A DNA stretch of 38,916 nucleotides from an uncultured Parcubacteria group bacterium (GCA_903944135.1 CAJAQL010000022.1:1-38916); one strand, 5' to 3'; positions 22,422 through 30,925 are shown, counted from the first letter of the stretch. A program made the numbers and translations. The notes: generated from the sequence alone by a model not told the origin.

Positions 22422-24818
22422 ATGACGTTTTATTTTGTCTTCTCCGCTTTTATGCTTGGCGCCGCCGCCGGCTTCGGCGTTTTTTTCTGGATCCGCCGGA
22501 TGCGCGTGAAGAATTTTTCCGATTCGCTCCAGACCTCGCTTTTTCTCATTAAAGTTCCGAGGATCCTACCCGATGAAAAAGGCAGAGGGGAGTCCAATGA
22601 TTTCAAATCGGAAATAGCTCATTTCGAAGAATTGCTCGGCGGGTTGTCGGGTTTTAAAAAACCGTTCTCCTTCGAGATCGCCGTGCCCCATGTCGGCGAA
22701 GAGATATCTTTCTATCTTGCGGTTCCGAAATTGCTCGCAGAAATTGCCGCAAAACAGATCCAGGGCTTATGGAGCGGAGCGAGCGTTGAGCTCTTGCGCG
22801 ATGATTTCAATATTTTTAACGTCAATGGCGCGACTGCGGCGGCGTACGTGACCCTTAAGGAATCTTACGCTCTGCCGATCCGGACCTATATGGAACTCGG
22901 CATTGATTCGTTCGAACCGATCCTCGGGACGCTCGCAAAGATCAATGAGATCGGTGAGGGCGTCGCTCTGCAGGTGATCATGCGCCCCGCCGGAAAGAAC
23001 ATTGCGAAATCGATCAGAAAACACATCGAATTATTGAAGAAAGGGGAATCCGTGAAGAAAGTATTAGGCAACGATTTTTCAATATCCCTGCAGGATGTCG
23101 GCGAGGTGTTCAATCCGAAGACCGAGGAAGAAAAAGCAAAAGAAAAAAGCGAACGCGTCGTCGATGAGGAAGCCGTGAAGGCGTTGCAGGCGAAGATCGC
23201 CAAGCCGCTTTTCGAGGTGAATGTCCGCATTGTCGCATCGGCCGCTTCCCAGTTCCAGGTCCAGGATATCGTCGATGGCGTCGCCGCAGGTTTTGGGCAG
23301 TTTGGAAGTCCGACGCGCAATGATTTTAAGATCGTGAAGCCGCGCAATGCGAAACGCATCGTGAAAGATTTCATTTTCCGATCGTTCGATGCGAGTCAGA
23401 TGATGGTGCTTTCAAGCGAGGAGATCGCGAGCTTCTATCATTTGCCGATCTCGACCACGGAAACACCGCGCGTAAAATGGCTGAAATCGCGCGAGGCGCC
23501 GCCACCGGAAAATCTGCCGAAGGCAGGGCTTCTTCTCGGCGATTCGCTTTTCCGCGGCAATACGAAACCGGTCTATATGACCGACGAGGATCGGCGGCGG
23601 CATATCTATATTGTCGGTCAGACGGGGACTGGCAAGTCGACCTTGCTGCAGAATCTTGCGAAAGAGGATATCCAGTCCGGGAAGGGGCTCGCGATCATCG
23701 ATCCGCACGGCGATCTTGTGGAGAACGCGCTCGGTTTCGTGCCGAAGGAGCGGTTGAACGATGTGATCTATTTCAATGCCGCCGATCTCGAGCGGCCGAT
23801 GGGCATGAACATGCTCGATTACAATTTTGACCGGCCGGAGGAGAAGACGTTCATCGTGAACGAGATGATCAATATCTTCGATAAGCTTTATGATCTGAAA
23901 ACGACCGGTGGTCCGATGTTCGAACAATATATGCGGAACGCATTGCTTCTCATGATGGAAGACATGCCAAACGAACCGGCGACCTTGATCGAGGTGCCGC
24001 GTATCTTTTCGGACCCGGCGTACCGCGCCCGCAAGCTTGCGCGCATCAAGAATCCGGTCGTCGTCGATTTCTGGGAAAAAGAGGCGACGAAAGCGGGCGG
24101 TGACGCATCGCTCGCCAATATGACGCCGTACATCACTTCGAAGTTCACGACATTCATTTCAAATGATTACATGCGGCCGATCGTCGGCCAGCCGAAATCG
24201 GCGTTCAATTTTCGCGAGATCATGGATTCCGGGAAGATACTCTTGGTTAACCTTTCAAAGGGGCGTATCGGTGACCTGAATGCCCAGCTGCTTGGCTTGA
24301 TCATTACGGGGAAGCTCTTGATGGCGGCCCTATCGCGCGCAGATATCGCGGAAGGCGCGGCGCGGCGGGATTTCTATCTCTACATCGATGAGTTCCAGAA
24401 TTTTGCGACCGATTCGATCTCGACGATCCTTTCCGAGGCGCGTAAATATCGGCTTGATCTCGTGGTGGCGCATCAGTTCATTGCCCAACTGGACGATAAG
24501 ATCCGCGATTCGGTTTTCGGAAACGTGGGATCGATCCTCGCGTTTCGGGTCGGTCCGCAGGACGCGGAATTCCTGGAGAAGCAATTCGAGCCGGTTTTCA
24601 GCCGTAACGATCTTATCAATATCGACAACTTGCGGGCGTATGCGCGGCTTTTGATCGACGGACAAACCTCGCGCGCTTTTCTCATGAAGATCGGCACGGC
24701 ATCATGGACCGGTGGGGACAAGGATATCGCAGCAAAGATGAAAGAATATTCGCGCATGAAGTACGGCGAGGATCGCCAGACGATCGAAGACGGCATCTAT
24801 CGTCGTTTACGGGGATGA
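22422..24818 (+). CDS. VirB4/TraC-VirD4-like P-loop ATPase, conjugation or pilus type
   Basis: The 798 aa protein has one N-terminal membrane helix (about 5-22), a long alpha/beta region (about 50-380), then a HerA/FtsK-type ATPase. Walker A is GQTGTGKST (399-407), followed by LAIIDPHGDLVENAL, and Walker B is LYIDEFQNFAT with Asp 656-Glu 657. VVAHQFIAQLDD and the arginine-rich AFRVGPQDAEFLEKQFEP follow. This is the layout of type IV secretion coupling/motor ATPases (DUF87 / TraM-binding TraD) found alone in many CPR genomes. It could drive DNA transfer or uptake, or pilus export. No relaxase or other conjugation gene is in the window. It stands alone, with pgk starting 53 bases later. Confidence 0.82.
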   Translation: MTFYFVFSAFMLGAAAGFGVFFWIRRMRVKNFSDSLQTSLFLIKVPRILPDEKGRGESNDFKSEIAHFEELLGGLSGFKKPFSFEIAVPHVGEEISFYLAVPKLLAEIAAKQIQGLWSGASVELLRDDFNIFNVNGATAAAYVTLKESYALPIRTYMELGIDSFEPILGTLAKINEIGEGVALQVIMRPAGKNIAKSIRKHIELLKKGESVKKVLGNDFSISLQDVGEVFNPKTEEEKAKEKSERVVDEEAVKALQAKIAKPLFEVNVRIVASAASQFQVQDIVDGVAAGFGQFGSPTRNDFKIVKPRNAKRIVKDFIFRSFDASQMMVLSSEEIASFYHLPISTTETPRVKWLKSREAPPPENLPKAGLLLGDSLFRGNTKPVYMTDEDRRRHIYIVGQTGTGKSTLLQNLAKEDIQSGKGLAIIDPHGDLVENALGFVPKERLNDVIYFNAADLERPMGMNMLDYNFDRPEEKTFIVNEMINIFDKLYDLKTTGGPMFEQYMRNALLLMMEDMPNEPATLIEVPRIFSDPAYRARKLARIKNPVVVDFWEKEATKAGGDASLANMTPYITSKFTTFISNDYMRPIVGQPKSAFNFREIMDSGKILLVNLSKGRIGDLNAQLLGLIITGKLLMAALSRADIAEGAARRDFYLYIDEFQNFATDSISTILSEARKYRLDLVVAHQFIAQLDDKIRDSVFGNVGSILAFRVGPQDAEFLEKQFEPVFSRNDLINIDNLRAYARLLIDGQTSRAFLMKIGTASWTGGDKDIAAKMKEYSRMKYGEDRQTIEDGIYRRLRG

Positions 24819-24870
24819 TCATCTTTTAAGGTAGTGTCTCGCTAATTGCTAATTTTGGAAGAATAAAATT

Positions 24871-26046
24871 ATGATTCGTTTTCTCAGTAAGATCGGCGCA
24901 AAGAAGCTGCAGAAAAAGACCGTACTTTTGCGGCTCGATTTCAATACCGAAGATGATTGGCGGATGTGCGCCGTTCTTCCAACGATCAAATTGTTGTTAA
25001 AGAACGATTGCAAAATTATAATTTTGAGCCATCGCGGCCGGCCCCACTTCGCCGAAGCGGCTTCGCGGGGCAAGCCTCTTAGATTAAGCGTGGCGGATGG
25101 AAAGTTCAGCTTAAGGAAGGATGCCGTCGAGCTTGTGCGACTTTTGGGGCGCGAAGTTGCGTTCATTGATCATTTTGATTTCGCCCGCATCAAAAAGATG
25201 GTCGCCAGTGCGCCGCAGGGATCGATCTTTCTTCTCGAAAATCTTCGATTTATAAAAGGGGAAGAAAAGAACGATCCGAAGTTCGCGGAAAAGCTTGCGT
25301 CGCTCGGAGATATTTATGTGAACGACGCTTTTGCGGTTTCGCATCGGGCAAACGCTTCGGTTGCGGCGATAACGAAATTCCTCCCGAGCTATGCCGGTCT
25401 TGAACTGGAAGCTGAGATCACGCATCTTTCGCGGGTCATGATCCGGCCGAAGCGGCCGCTCATTATGGTCGTCGGCGGGGCAAAAGTTTCCGATAAGTTG
25501 GATGTTCTGCGCTATTTCCGCGATAAAGCGGATAAGTTCCTTCTTGGTGGCGGTCCGGCAAATACGATGCTTGCTGTTCGTGGCGTGGAAGTCAAGAAGT
25601 CATTGAAGGATATGAGCGATATCGGCGAGATCAAAAAAATCGCTTGTTATTCCAATATGATCCTGCCGGTCGATTATGCGTGGCGCAAGGATGCGATCGT
25701 GGATATCGGCCCGAACACCAGGAAGCTTTTTATCAGGGAGGTCGGCGGGGCGGCAACGATCGTCTGGAGCGGTCCGCTTGGCTTGATCGATGTGAGGCCT
25801 TACGGTGAAGGCTCTCTTGCTGTTGCGAAGGCAATCGGCAAAAATAGAAAAGCACTTTCTGTCGCGGGCGGCGGAGAAACGGTGATGTTCATCAAAAAAT
25901 CACGGCTTGATAAGAAGTTCACTTTTATTTCGACGGGCGGCGGCGCGATGCTTGATTTTCTCGCCGGCAAGAAACTTCCGGGCATTGAAGCGCTGAAAAA
26001 TTCAAAAAATCCCATGCCAAGCCTGTCGAGGAATTTCGAACGATGA
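24871..26046 (+). CDS. pgk: Phosphoglycerate kinase
   Basis: The 391 aa enzyme transfers phosphate from 1,3-bisphosphoglycerate to ADP. Motifs: LLRLDFNT (substrate loop, about 19-26), LSHRGRP (about 51-57), LLENLRF, VNDAFAVSHRANAS, MVVGGAKVSDKL, FLLGGGPANT, VWSGPLG (about 296-302), and the nucleotide-loop GGGETVMF. The C-terminus has STGGGAMLDFLAGKKLPGIEAL. The loop after GRP carries HFAEAASRGKP (about 58-68), which is encoded by a palindromic repeat also present in valS and between genes. Such a loop is not expected in Pgk. Five bases before ATG a weak AAGAAT-AAAATT arrangement matches the leaderless pattern only poorly; GGAAGA is also present. Confidence 0.93.
   Translation: MIRFLSKIGAKKLQKKTVLLRLDFNTEDDWRMCAVLPTIKLLLKNDCKIIILSHRGRPHFAEAASRGKPLRLSVADGKFSLRKDAVELVRLLGREVAFIDHFDFARIKKMVASAPQGSIFLLENLRFIKGEEKNDPKFAEKLASLGDIYVNDAFAVSHRANASVAAITKFLPSYAGLELEAEITHLSRVMIRPKRPLIMVVGGAKVSDKLDVLRYFRDKADKFLLGGGPANTMLAVRGVEVKKSLKDMSDIGEIKKIACYSNMILPVDYAWRKDAIVDIGPNTRKLFIREVGGAATIVWSGPLGLIDVRPYGEGSLAVAKAIGKNRKALSVAGGGETVMFIKKSRLDKKFTFISTGGGAMLDFLAGKKLPGIEALKNSKNPMPSLSRNFER
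25038..25076 (+). repeat. Palindromic repeat in frame inside pgk
   Basis: It runs from GGCCGGCCCCACTTCGCC to GGCTTCGCGGGGCAAGCC. It matches the valS element (13558-13602) and an intergenic copy (about 10421-10451). It encodes PHFAEAASRGKP in a surface loop. Confidence 0.75.
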
Positions 26047-26059
26047 TTTATGATTCTCA

Positions 26060-26108
26060 AGATTTTTCGTCCCTCGCAAAGCATCGGGACAGGCTCTGCC
26101 TGAAATGA
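26060..26108. repeat. Palindromic repeat between pgk and the PAP2-like gene
   Basis: TCGTCCCTCGCAAAGCATCG...GGCTCTGCCTGAAATGAC, a diverged member of the GTCATTC.../...GAATGAC group. Confidence 0.5.
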
Positions 26109-26115
26109 CAAAAAA

Positions 26116-26745
26116 ATGAAATACAAGGATTTTTTCACAAAAGAAAGAGTGCGGTCGCTCTGTGTGGCATTGGTGCTTCTCGCGCTCGCGCTTACGTTCC
26201 AATATTATGCAAGCGCATATTCGACACGCAACGCCAATCGTTTTGTGGGCGATATTTTCCTCGATAATCTGCCGGTGGTCAATATGAATGGCGTTATCAT
26301 CGAGGGTGCGCTTCTGCTCATTGTTACTTCCATGATCCTTGTTCTCTGTAAGCCGAAATATCTTCTTTTTACCCTGAAGGCAGTCGCTATCTTTATCGCG
26401 ATCCGCGCGTTCTTTGTTGCCGTGACGCATCTCGGCATTTATCCCGACCAGATCGTTCCCGACAGCAATGGTTTTCTTGACCGCATTTACCTTGCCCTGA
26501 ACTTGCAGGCAGGATATTTCTTCTCGGCGCATACGGGATTGCCATTTTTACTTGCGCTCATTTTTTGGGATAAGCGGTTCTGGCGGATATTCTACTTCAT
26601 CGTATCGGCGATTATGGGCATCTCGGTTCTCTTGGCTCACGTGCACTATTCCATTGATGTTTTTGCCGCGCCATTTATGACGTACAGTATTTTCAAGCTT
26701 GCAGAGTATCTTTTTTCGGACGATTATAAACTTATTGAGGGTTGA
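26116..26745 (+). CDS. PAP2 / sphingomyelin-synthase-like membrane protein
   Basis: The 209 aa protein has about six hydrophobic helices. Two late motifs match the lipid phosphatase/phosphotransferase active site of the PAP2_C (sphingomyelin synthase-like) group: FFSAHTGLPF, with His at about 139, and LAHVHYSIDVFAAP, with the HYxxDV triad at about 176-181. The enzyme would act on a phospholipid or isoprenoid-phosphate head group at the membrane surface. The real substrate is unknown; sphingolipids are unlikely. It follows pgk by 69 bases, a gap mostly filled by a repeat. The start lacks a clear Shine-Dalgarno. Confidence 0.72.
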   Translation: MKYKDFFTKERVRSLCVALVLLALALTFQYYASAYSTRNANRFVGDIFLDNLPVVNMNGVIIEGALLLIVTSMILVLCKPKYLLFTLKAVAIFIAIRAFFVAVTHLGIYPDQIVPDSNGFLDRIYLALNLQAGYFFSAHTGLPFLLALIFWDKRFWRIFYFIVSAIMGISVLLAHVHYSIDVFAAPFMTYSIFKLAEYLFSDDYKLIEG

Positions 26746-26767
26746 AATAATTTAAAAATTTTTATCT

Positions 26768-26824
26768 GTCGTCCCCGCGAAGGCGGAGGTCCAGGAATAG
26801 GGAATCCGGATCCCATTTCAATGG
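26768..26824. repeat. Palindromic repeat pair
   Basis: CTGTCGTCCCCGCGAAGGCG at 26767 followed by GGATCCCATTTCAATGGGAT (26811 on), with inner GGTCCAGG. Confidence 0.6.
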
Positions 26825-26840
26825 GATGATGCTACGAATT

Positions 26841-27827
26841 ATGACTTACGATCTTTATTTTCATAATGATTTTGACGGCTGGGCTTCGGCGGCGGTCATG
26901 CTGTCGTTCCTTGAAGGCCGCGGCGACCATATCGGTCATTTCACTCCCGTGGATCACGATCTTCAGCCCCAATGGCTCGATGATGCTTTTTTTAAGAAGC
27001 ATCATCTCTTCAAGGGAAAACGGAACGCGCCCATCGTGCTGGATTTCCCGTTTCATCCGGGCACGGCATTTTGGTTCGATCATCATCCGACGGCTTTCAA
27101 AAAAAAGGCATGGCAGAAGAAATTCCACGAAGACGCCGAACATGCCTACCGGCCTCGATATTTCTCGTGTTGCCATATGGCGTACGCTACGCTCAAAAGG
27201 AATTTCAAATGGCAGCCGCCTGCGTATTTGGGTGGATTGATCATTTGGCTCGATATCATCGACGGCGCGCGATATACTTCGGCAAAACAGACGATTCTCA
27301 TGAAGGAGCCGGCTTTCGCGATCGACAGCTTCATTGACGCACAGAAGGGAGACTCCAAAAAAGCAGAATGGCTGGTTCGGCGCCTGGCAGCAACGTCCTT
27401 TAAGGAGGTTGCTGGGATCCCGCGGATCGCGGCGGCAGGCAGGCGGGCGCGGCAACGTGCTGTTCGGGACGTTGATTTCTATCGAAAAAACCTTGCCGTG
27501 ATCGGAAACGCCACGTTGATCAATCTTATTGGTCATTCCGATAAAATGCTTCGCTATGCGCCTTATTATCTTTTTCCGAAACTGCGCTATAGCGTGCGCA
27601 TAAATATGAAAGGATCGTTCTATCATATCGGTGCCGGAGAGAATCCATGGTTTACCAGAAAGGGGAGGATACATATCGGGCAGCTGATGAAGAAATATGG
27701 CGGCGGTGGTCATGCTTCTGCCGGCGCGGCAGAGTTTAAAACGAAAGAGGAGATGGAAAAAGCGAAGGAAGAAATTATTGCTGTGTTAAATAAAAAATTT
27801 CCGTCGTTCCCGCGCATGCGGGAATGA
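26841..27827 (+). CDS. DHH/DHHA1-family phosphoesterase
   Basis: The 328 aa protein has the DHH phosphoesterase layout: N-terminal HNDFDGWASAAVML (metal-binding Asp residues), LDFPFHPG and FWFDHHPT (DHH motif, about 80-83), and C-terminal DHHA1 with the RNA/phosphate-binding GGGGHASAGAAEF (about 292-304). Relatives hydrolyse nanoRNA, pAp or cyclic dinucleotides. A GGDEF protein is in the window, so a link to nucleotide signalling is possible but unproven. The last residues (FPSFPRMRE) and the stop codon come from a palindromic repeat at 27801-27831, so the native C-terminus seems to have been rewritten. Two upstream ATGs (26826, 26829) are possible starts; 26841 begins at the conserved strand. 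Confidence 0.8.
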   Translation: MTYDLYFHNDFDGWASAAVMLSFLEGRGDHIGHFTPVDHDLQPQWLDDAFFKKHHLFKGKRNAPIVLDFPFHPGTAFWFDHHPTAFKKKAWQKKFHEDAEHAYRPRYFSCCHMAYATLKRNFKWQPPAYLGGLIIWLDIIDGARYTSAKQTILMKEPAFAIDSFIDAQKGDSKKAEWLVRRLAATSFKEVAGIPRIAAAGRRARQRAVRDVDFYRKNLAVIGNATLINLIGHSDKMLRYAPYYLFPKLRYSVRINMKGSFYHIGAGENPWFTRKGRIHIGQLMKKYGGGGHASAGAAEFKTKEEMEKAKEEIIAVLNKKFPSFPRMRE

Positions 27828-27831
27828 CGGA
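27801..27831. repeat. Palindromic repeat forming the 3' end of the DHH gene
   Basis: CCGTCGTTCCCGCGCATGCG continues as a perfect inverted copy to GGAATGACGG. The stop codon (TGA, 27825-27827) lies within it. Confidence 0.75.
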
Positions 27832-27840
27832 AAAAATGTC

Positions 27841-28455
27841 ATGCCTTCAAAGAAGAAAAAATATTACGCCTATCTTTTACCGAACGGGACATCGGGCATC
27901 ACGGACGATTGGGGTGTTTGCGAAAAGATGGTTTCGGGCGTTGTGGCGGCAAGGTATCGGGGATTTCCCTCAAGAGAGGATGCACGCGCATGGCTTGGAG
28001 AGGGTGCCCGCTATGAATCGAAGGTCCATAAAAAGTTGGAACCTGGCATTTATTTTGATGCCGGGACGGGACGAGGCGAAGGCGTCGAGGTGAGCGTTAC
28101 CGATGAGCGTGGAAAGAATCTTCTACATAAGGCATTGCACGAAAAAGAGCTGAATCGTTTCGGAAAGCATCTTATCCGTCACGACGAGGCCACAAACAAT
28201 TATGGCGAACTTTTGGCTCTGCGGTATGCGCTCGAAATAGCCAAAAAAGAAAAGGTTAAAAAAGTGTTCGGAGACAGTAAACTGGTCATTGAATATTGGT
28301 CGCGTTACCGCGCAAAGCGCAAAGAACTTTCCGCCGAAACGGTCAAGCTGATCGACGAGGTTGCGGCGTTACGTGAAAAGTTCGAAGCTGCTGGTGGTTC
28401 AATTGGCCGCATATCTGGCGATGATAATCCTGCGGATCTGGGATTCCATAGATGA
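27841..28455 (+). CDS. rnhA: Ribonuclease H with N-terminal viroplasmin-like domain
   Basis: The 204 aa protein has an N-terminal hybrid-binding (viroplasmin) domain (about 5-55; YAYLLPNGTSG...GFPSREDARAWL) and a C-terminal RNase H domain. The catalytic carboxylates are visible: Asp 73 (IYFDAGTGRG), Glu 123 (TNNYGELLAL), Asp 145 (VFGDSKLVI) and Asp 199 (DNPADLGFHR). It cuts RNA in RNA-DNA hybrids, removing primers and R-loops. It starts 13 bases after the DHH gene with a repeat in between, so they are probably co-transcribed. Confidence 0.87.
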   Translation: MPSKKKKYYAYLLPNGTSGITDDWGVCEKMVSGVVAARYRGFPSREDARAWLGEGARYESKVHKKLEPGIYFDAGTGRGEGVEVSVTDERGKNLLHKALHEKELNRFGKHLIRHDEATNNYGELLALRYALEIAKKEKVKKVFGDSKLVIEYWSRYRAKRKELSAETVKLIDEVAALREKFEAAGGSIGRISGDDNPADLGFHR

Positions 28456-28456
28456 C

Positions 28457-28529
28457 TGTCATCTCCGCGAAAGCGGTGATCCAGATTCGTTTTATTTTCT
28501 GGATTCCCGTCTTCACGGTAACGACAGTA
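28457..28529. repeat. Palindromic repeat, inverted pair
   Basis: TGTCATCTCCGCGAAAGCGG...GATCCAG at 28457 faces CTGGATTCCCGTCTTCACGG...GACAG (to 28528). The right copy ends just before the -10 of the prepilin gene. Confidence 0.75.
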
Positions 28530-28537
28530 ATATGTGC

Positions 28538-28543
28538 TAAAAT
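28538..28543 (+). promoter_or_regulatory. -10 element of a leaderless promoter
   Basis: TGTGC-TAAAAT (extended -10), then AAGAAC, then ATG 28550. Confidence 0.7.
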
Positions 28544-28549
28544 AAGAAC

Positions 28550-29875
28550 ATGCAGGTATGTGTCATGCGCAAAAAGATTTGTTCAGGCCAATCGCTGGTT
28601 GAGGTGCTGATTGCCGTCGCGATCGGCGCCATCCTTATTACCGGTGGCGTTATGCTTATCGTTCCGGCATTGCAGTCGAACTCACAAGCGACAAAGGTGC
28701 AGGCGGCATCGTTGCTCGGCAAACAATTACTTGATAATGTGCGGGTCTGGTCGGAAGGAAATTGGAACAATGTGCTCGCGCTTTCGACGGGGACATCGTA
28801 TGCATATTATATGAATACTTCGATTTCGCCGTTCACCGTTGCGACCGGGACGGAATCGATCGTGGTCGTGACCAGTACGGTTTCAACGTCATCGTTAACC
28901 TCGGGACTTGTCGGATATTGGCCATTCGACGAAGGAACGGGAACGGTGGCCTATGACTATAGTGGGAATAATGTTGTATTGAATTTAACTAACTCGCCGT
29001 TGATTACATGGCAGTCAGGAAAAATCGGCGCCAGCGCAATAAATTATGCCGCTTCAGTCCCGACGAACTGTACATCCGGACCTGGCGTGCAATCACCCAG
29101 TGTGCCATCAATCATCCAAAATCTTCCATCGGGTAATTTTAGCGTTTCATTTTGGGCGCAGAATCCGTCAAGTCATATAATGTTTCATCTACTGACGAAT
29201 ATGACTGTTTCGGGTAATTTTCAAGGGATTTATTTTACCGCTGGTACTGTGGCAATAGCAAACAATAGCGGCGTGAATACCGGGTTTTCTTTTTCGGTAC
29301 CCGGCACTACGGGATGGCATTTATTTACTTACGTATTCAATCTTAGTTCATCGAGCCAAACAATGTATGAAGACGGAGTATCTGAGGGTTCAGGAAGTCT
29401 AAGCGGTTCATACGGAACTGTCAGTCAAATAAATGTTGGTGATTATGCCACGAGCTGTTCAGATGCAGCAGCTGGTTCAACTTTTGACGATGTCCGCGTC
29501 TATAATCGCGCGCTTTCCACAACAGAGATATCCCAGCTCTATGCGCTCGGGCAATCGAATGTGACCTATACCCGCTATTTCTATCTTTCGGATGTCTATC
29601 GCGATGGTTCGGGGAATATCGTGACGAGCGGCGGAACGTATGATCCTTCGACAAAACAGATAACGGTCGTTTATAGCTGGCCGAACGGTCCAGTCAATAC
29701 GATGACGACCTATATTGTCCGCGGCAGGAATAATGTTGTTTCACAGAACGGCTGGTCGGGCGGTCCTGGAGTGACCATGCCGGAAACGTCGACAAACAAT
29801 CAATTCGCAAGTTCGACGAATGTCGATTATCAGACGTCGACCGGAGCGATCTACGTTGCCATACCGGGATATTAA
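28550..29875 (+). CDS. Prepilin-like protein with an inserted LamG domain
   Basis: The 441 aa protein starts with a type IV prepilin leader: basic MQVCVMRKKICSG, then cleavage before QSLVEVLIAVAIGAILITGG, with the required Glu five residues after the cut. A pilin-like body follows to about residue 115. Then comes a domain from GLVGYWPFDEGTGTVAYDYSG to FDDVRVYNRALSTTEISQLY (about 120-338), which is the LamG/concanavalin-like lectin fold, binding carbohydrate or protein. The pilin body then resumes with YTRYFYLSDVYRDGSGNIV. The LamG part is less GC-rich (about 35% at 29161-29220, against about 48% at 28681-28740), suggesting acquisition. It probably decorates a pilus or pseudopilus tip as an adhesin. 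The next surface gene starts four bases after the stop. Confidence 0.85.
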   Translation: MQVCVMRKKICSGQSLVEVLIAVAIGAILITGGVMLIVPALQSNSQATKVQAASLLGKQLLDNVRVWSEGNWNNVLALSTGTSYAYYMNTSISPFTVATGTESIVVVTSTVSTSSLTSGLVGYWPFDEGTGTVAYDYSGNNVVLNLTNSPLITWQSGKIGASAINYAASVPTNCTSGPGVQSPSVPSIIQNLPSGNFSVSFWAQNPSSHIMFHLLTNMTVSGNFQGIYFTAGTVAIANNSGVNTGFSFSVPGTTGWHLFTYVFNLSSSSQTMYEDGVSEGSGSLSGSYGTVSQINVGDYATSCSDAAAGSTFDDVRVYNRALSTTEISQLYALGQSNVTYTRYFYLSDVYRDGSGNIVTSGGTYDPSTKQITVVYSWPNGPVNTMTTYIVRGRNNVVSQNGWSGGPGVTMPETSTNNQFASSTNVDYQTSTGAIYVAIPGY

Positions 29876-29879
29876 AAAC

Positions 29880-30887
29880 ATGAAGATTTTATTTTATCGC
29901 AGAAAAAAGAATGCCGTCCCGGCGCGAATGACTTCATCTTGTGCATTTTCTTCTGTCGTCCCCGCGAAAGAGGGGATCCAGAACGGATCACGAAAATACT
30001 GGATTTCCGCTCTCGCGGGAATGGCAATTGGTTTCAGTATTTTCATTATATTTTTCTTGTTTTTCCCTTCTTCTGTCTTTGCCGTGACGAATATCAGCGC
30101 AACGACCACTCAGCATTGGGCATGGAACGATCTGATCGGGTGGATGAATTTTTACAGCGAGGCGAATATCAATGTGACGCCGACGCAGCTTACGGGTTAC
30201 GCCGATTCATCGATCGGTCCTATTTCGCTTGATTGCGCAACCTCGCCGGCTGGTAATATTTGTTCTTCGCAAAACAGCAATTACAAAGTGACCAATAGCG
30301 GCGGTGGATCACTCTCGGGATGGGCATGGAACGATTCGGTCGGTTGGATCAGTTTTAGCTGTCAAAATACCAGTGGTTGCGGCACGTCGAACTACGGAGT
30401 TTCGATCTCGAACGGAGTTTTTAGCGGATGGGCATGGAATGACGTGATTGGTTGGATCAGTTTTAATTGTTCCAATACCGGTGGTTGCGGCACGTCGAAC
30501 TACAGCGTGGTGACAAGCTGGCTGCCGGTCGCGGCGACCGGCATGCTCGATTCGGCGACTTTCGATACGTCATCGACCGGGGCGCAGCTGAATTCCGTGG
30601 TTTGGCAGGGATCGATGAATGGCTGCGCGACATGCGGGGTCGCGTTCCAGTTTGCCGCATCGAACAGTTCGAGTGGGCCATGGACATTTACCGGTTACGA
30701 TGGAACGGTGAACACTACCTATCCTCAAAATCCAGCCAATAGTGTCCCAAATACGCCGATTCCGATCACGAATTATTCCGCATATTCAGGGTACCGTTAT
30801 TTCCGTTACCGCGTCATTTTGACGACGGACATTGCGCAGAGCGTCAGCCCGAAGGTGACCAGTATTTCGGTAGATTGGAGTCCATAG
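29880..30887 (+). CDS. Secreted protein with WAWN(D)xIGW repeats
   Basis: The 335 aa protein has a basic N-terminus, a hydrophobic signal or anchor (about 49-70, ending PSSVFA), then repeats built on WAWNDxIGWxxF. Three copies are seen: WAWNDLIGWMNF, GWAWNDSVGWISFSC, GWAWNDVIGWISFNC, with CGTSNY spacers and paired cysteines. This family is common on CPR cell surfaces; function unknown. The C-terminal half (about 205-335) is a beta-rich domain (YSGYRYFRYRVILTT...VSPKVTSISVDW). Residues about 25-48 are encoded by a palindromic repeat pair (29953-30024), which pushes the signal helix away from the start. ATG 29880 is four bases after the prepilin stop, so the genes form an operon. Confidence 0.82.
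   Translation: MKILFYRRKKNAVPARMTSSCAFSSVVPAKEGIQNGSRKYWISALAGMAIGFSIFIIFFLFFPSSVFAVTNISATTTQHWAWNDLIGWMNFYSEANINVTPTQLTGYADSSIGPISLDCATSPAGNICSSQNSNYKVTNSGGGSLSGWAWNDSVGWISFSCQNTSGCGTSNYGVSISNGVFSGWAWNDVIGWISFNCSNTGGCGTSNYSVVTSWLPVAATGMLDSATFDTSSTGAQLNSVVWQGSMNGCATCGVAFQFAASNSSSGPWTFTGYDGTVNTTYPQNPANSVPNTPIPITNYSAYSGYRYFRYRVILTTDIAQSVSPKVTSISVDWSP
29953..30024 (+). repeat. Palindromic repeat pair inside the coding region
   Basis: CTGTCGTCCCCGCGAAAGAG ... GGATCCAG faces CTGGATTTCCGCTCTCGCGG ... GAATGGC. It is the same pair structure as at 28457-28529, but here translated in frame. Confidence 0.8.
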
Positions 30888-30894
30888 TTGGTTT

Positions 30895-30925
30895 GATGTT
30901 GAACCTCGTGCTGAGGTTCAACATC
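30895..30925. terminator. Perfect 13-bp hairpin after the WAWN-repeat gene
   Basis: GATGTTGAACCTC-GTGCT-GAGGTTCAACATC starts seven bases after the stop. There is no T-tract, so it may stabilise the 3' end rather than terminate. Confidence 0.55.

Noticed and set aside
26832-27713. 293-codon minus-strand frame opposite the DHH gene
   Set aside because: The plus strand encodes clear DHH and GGGGHASAG motifs; the antisense translation has no family features.
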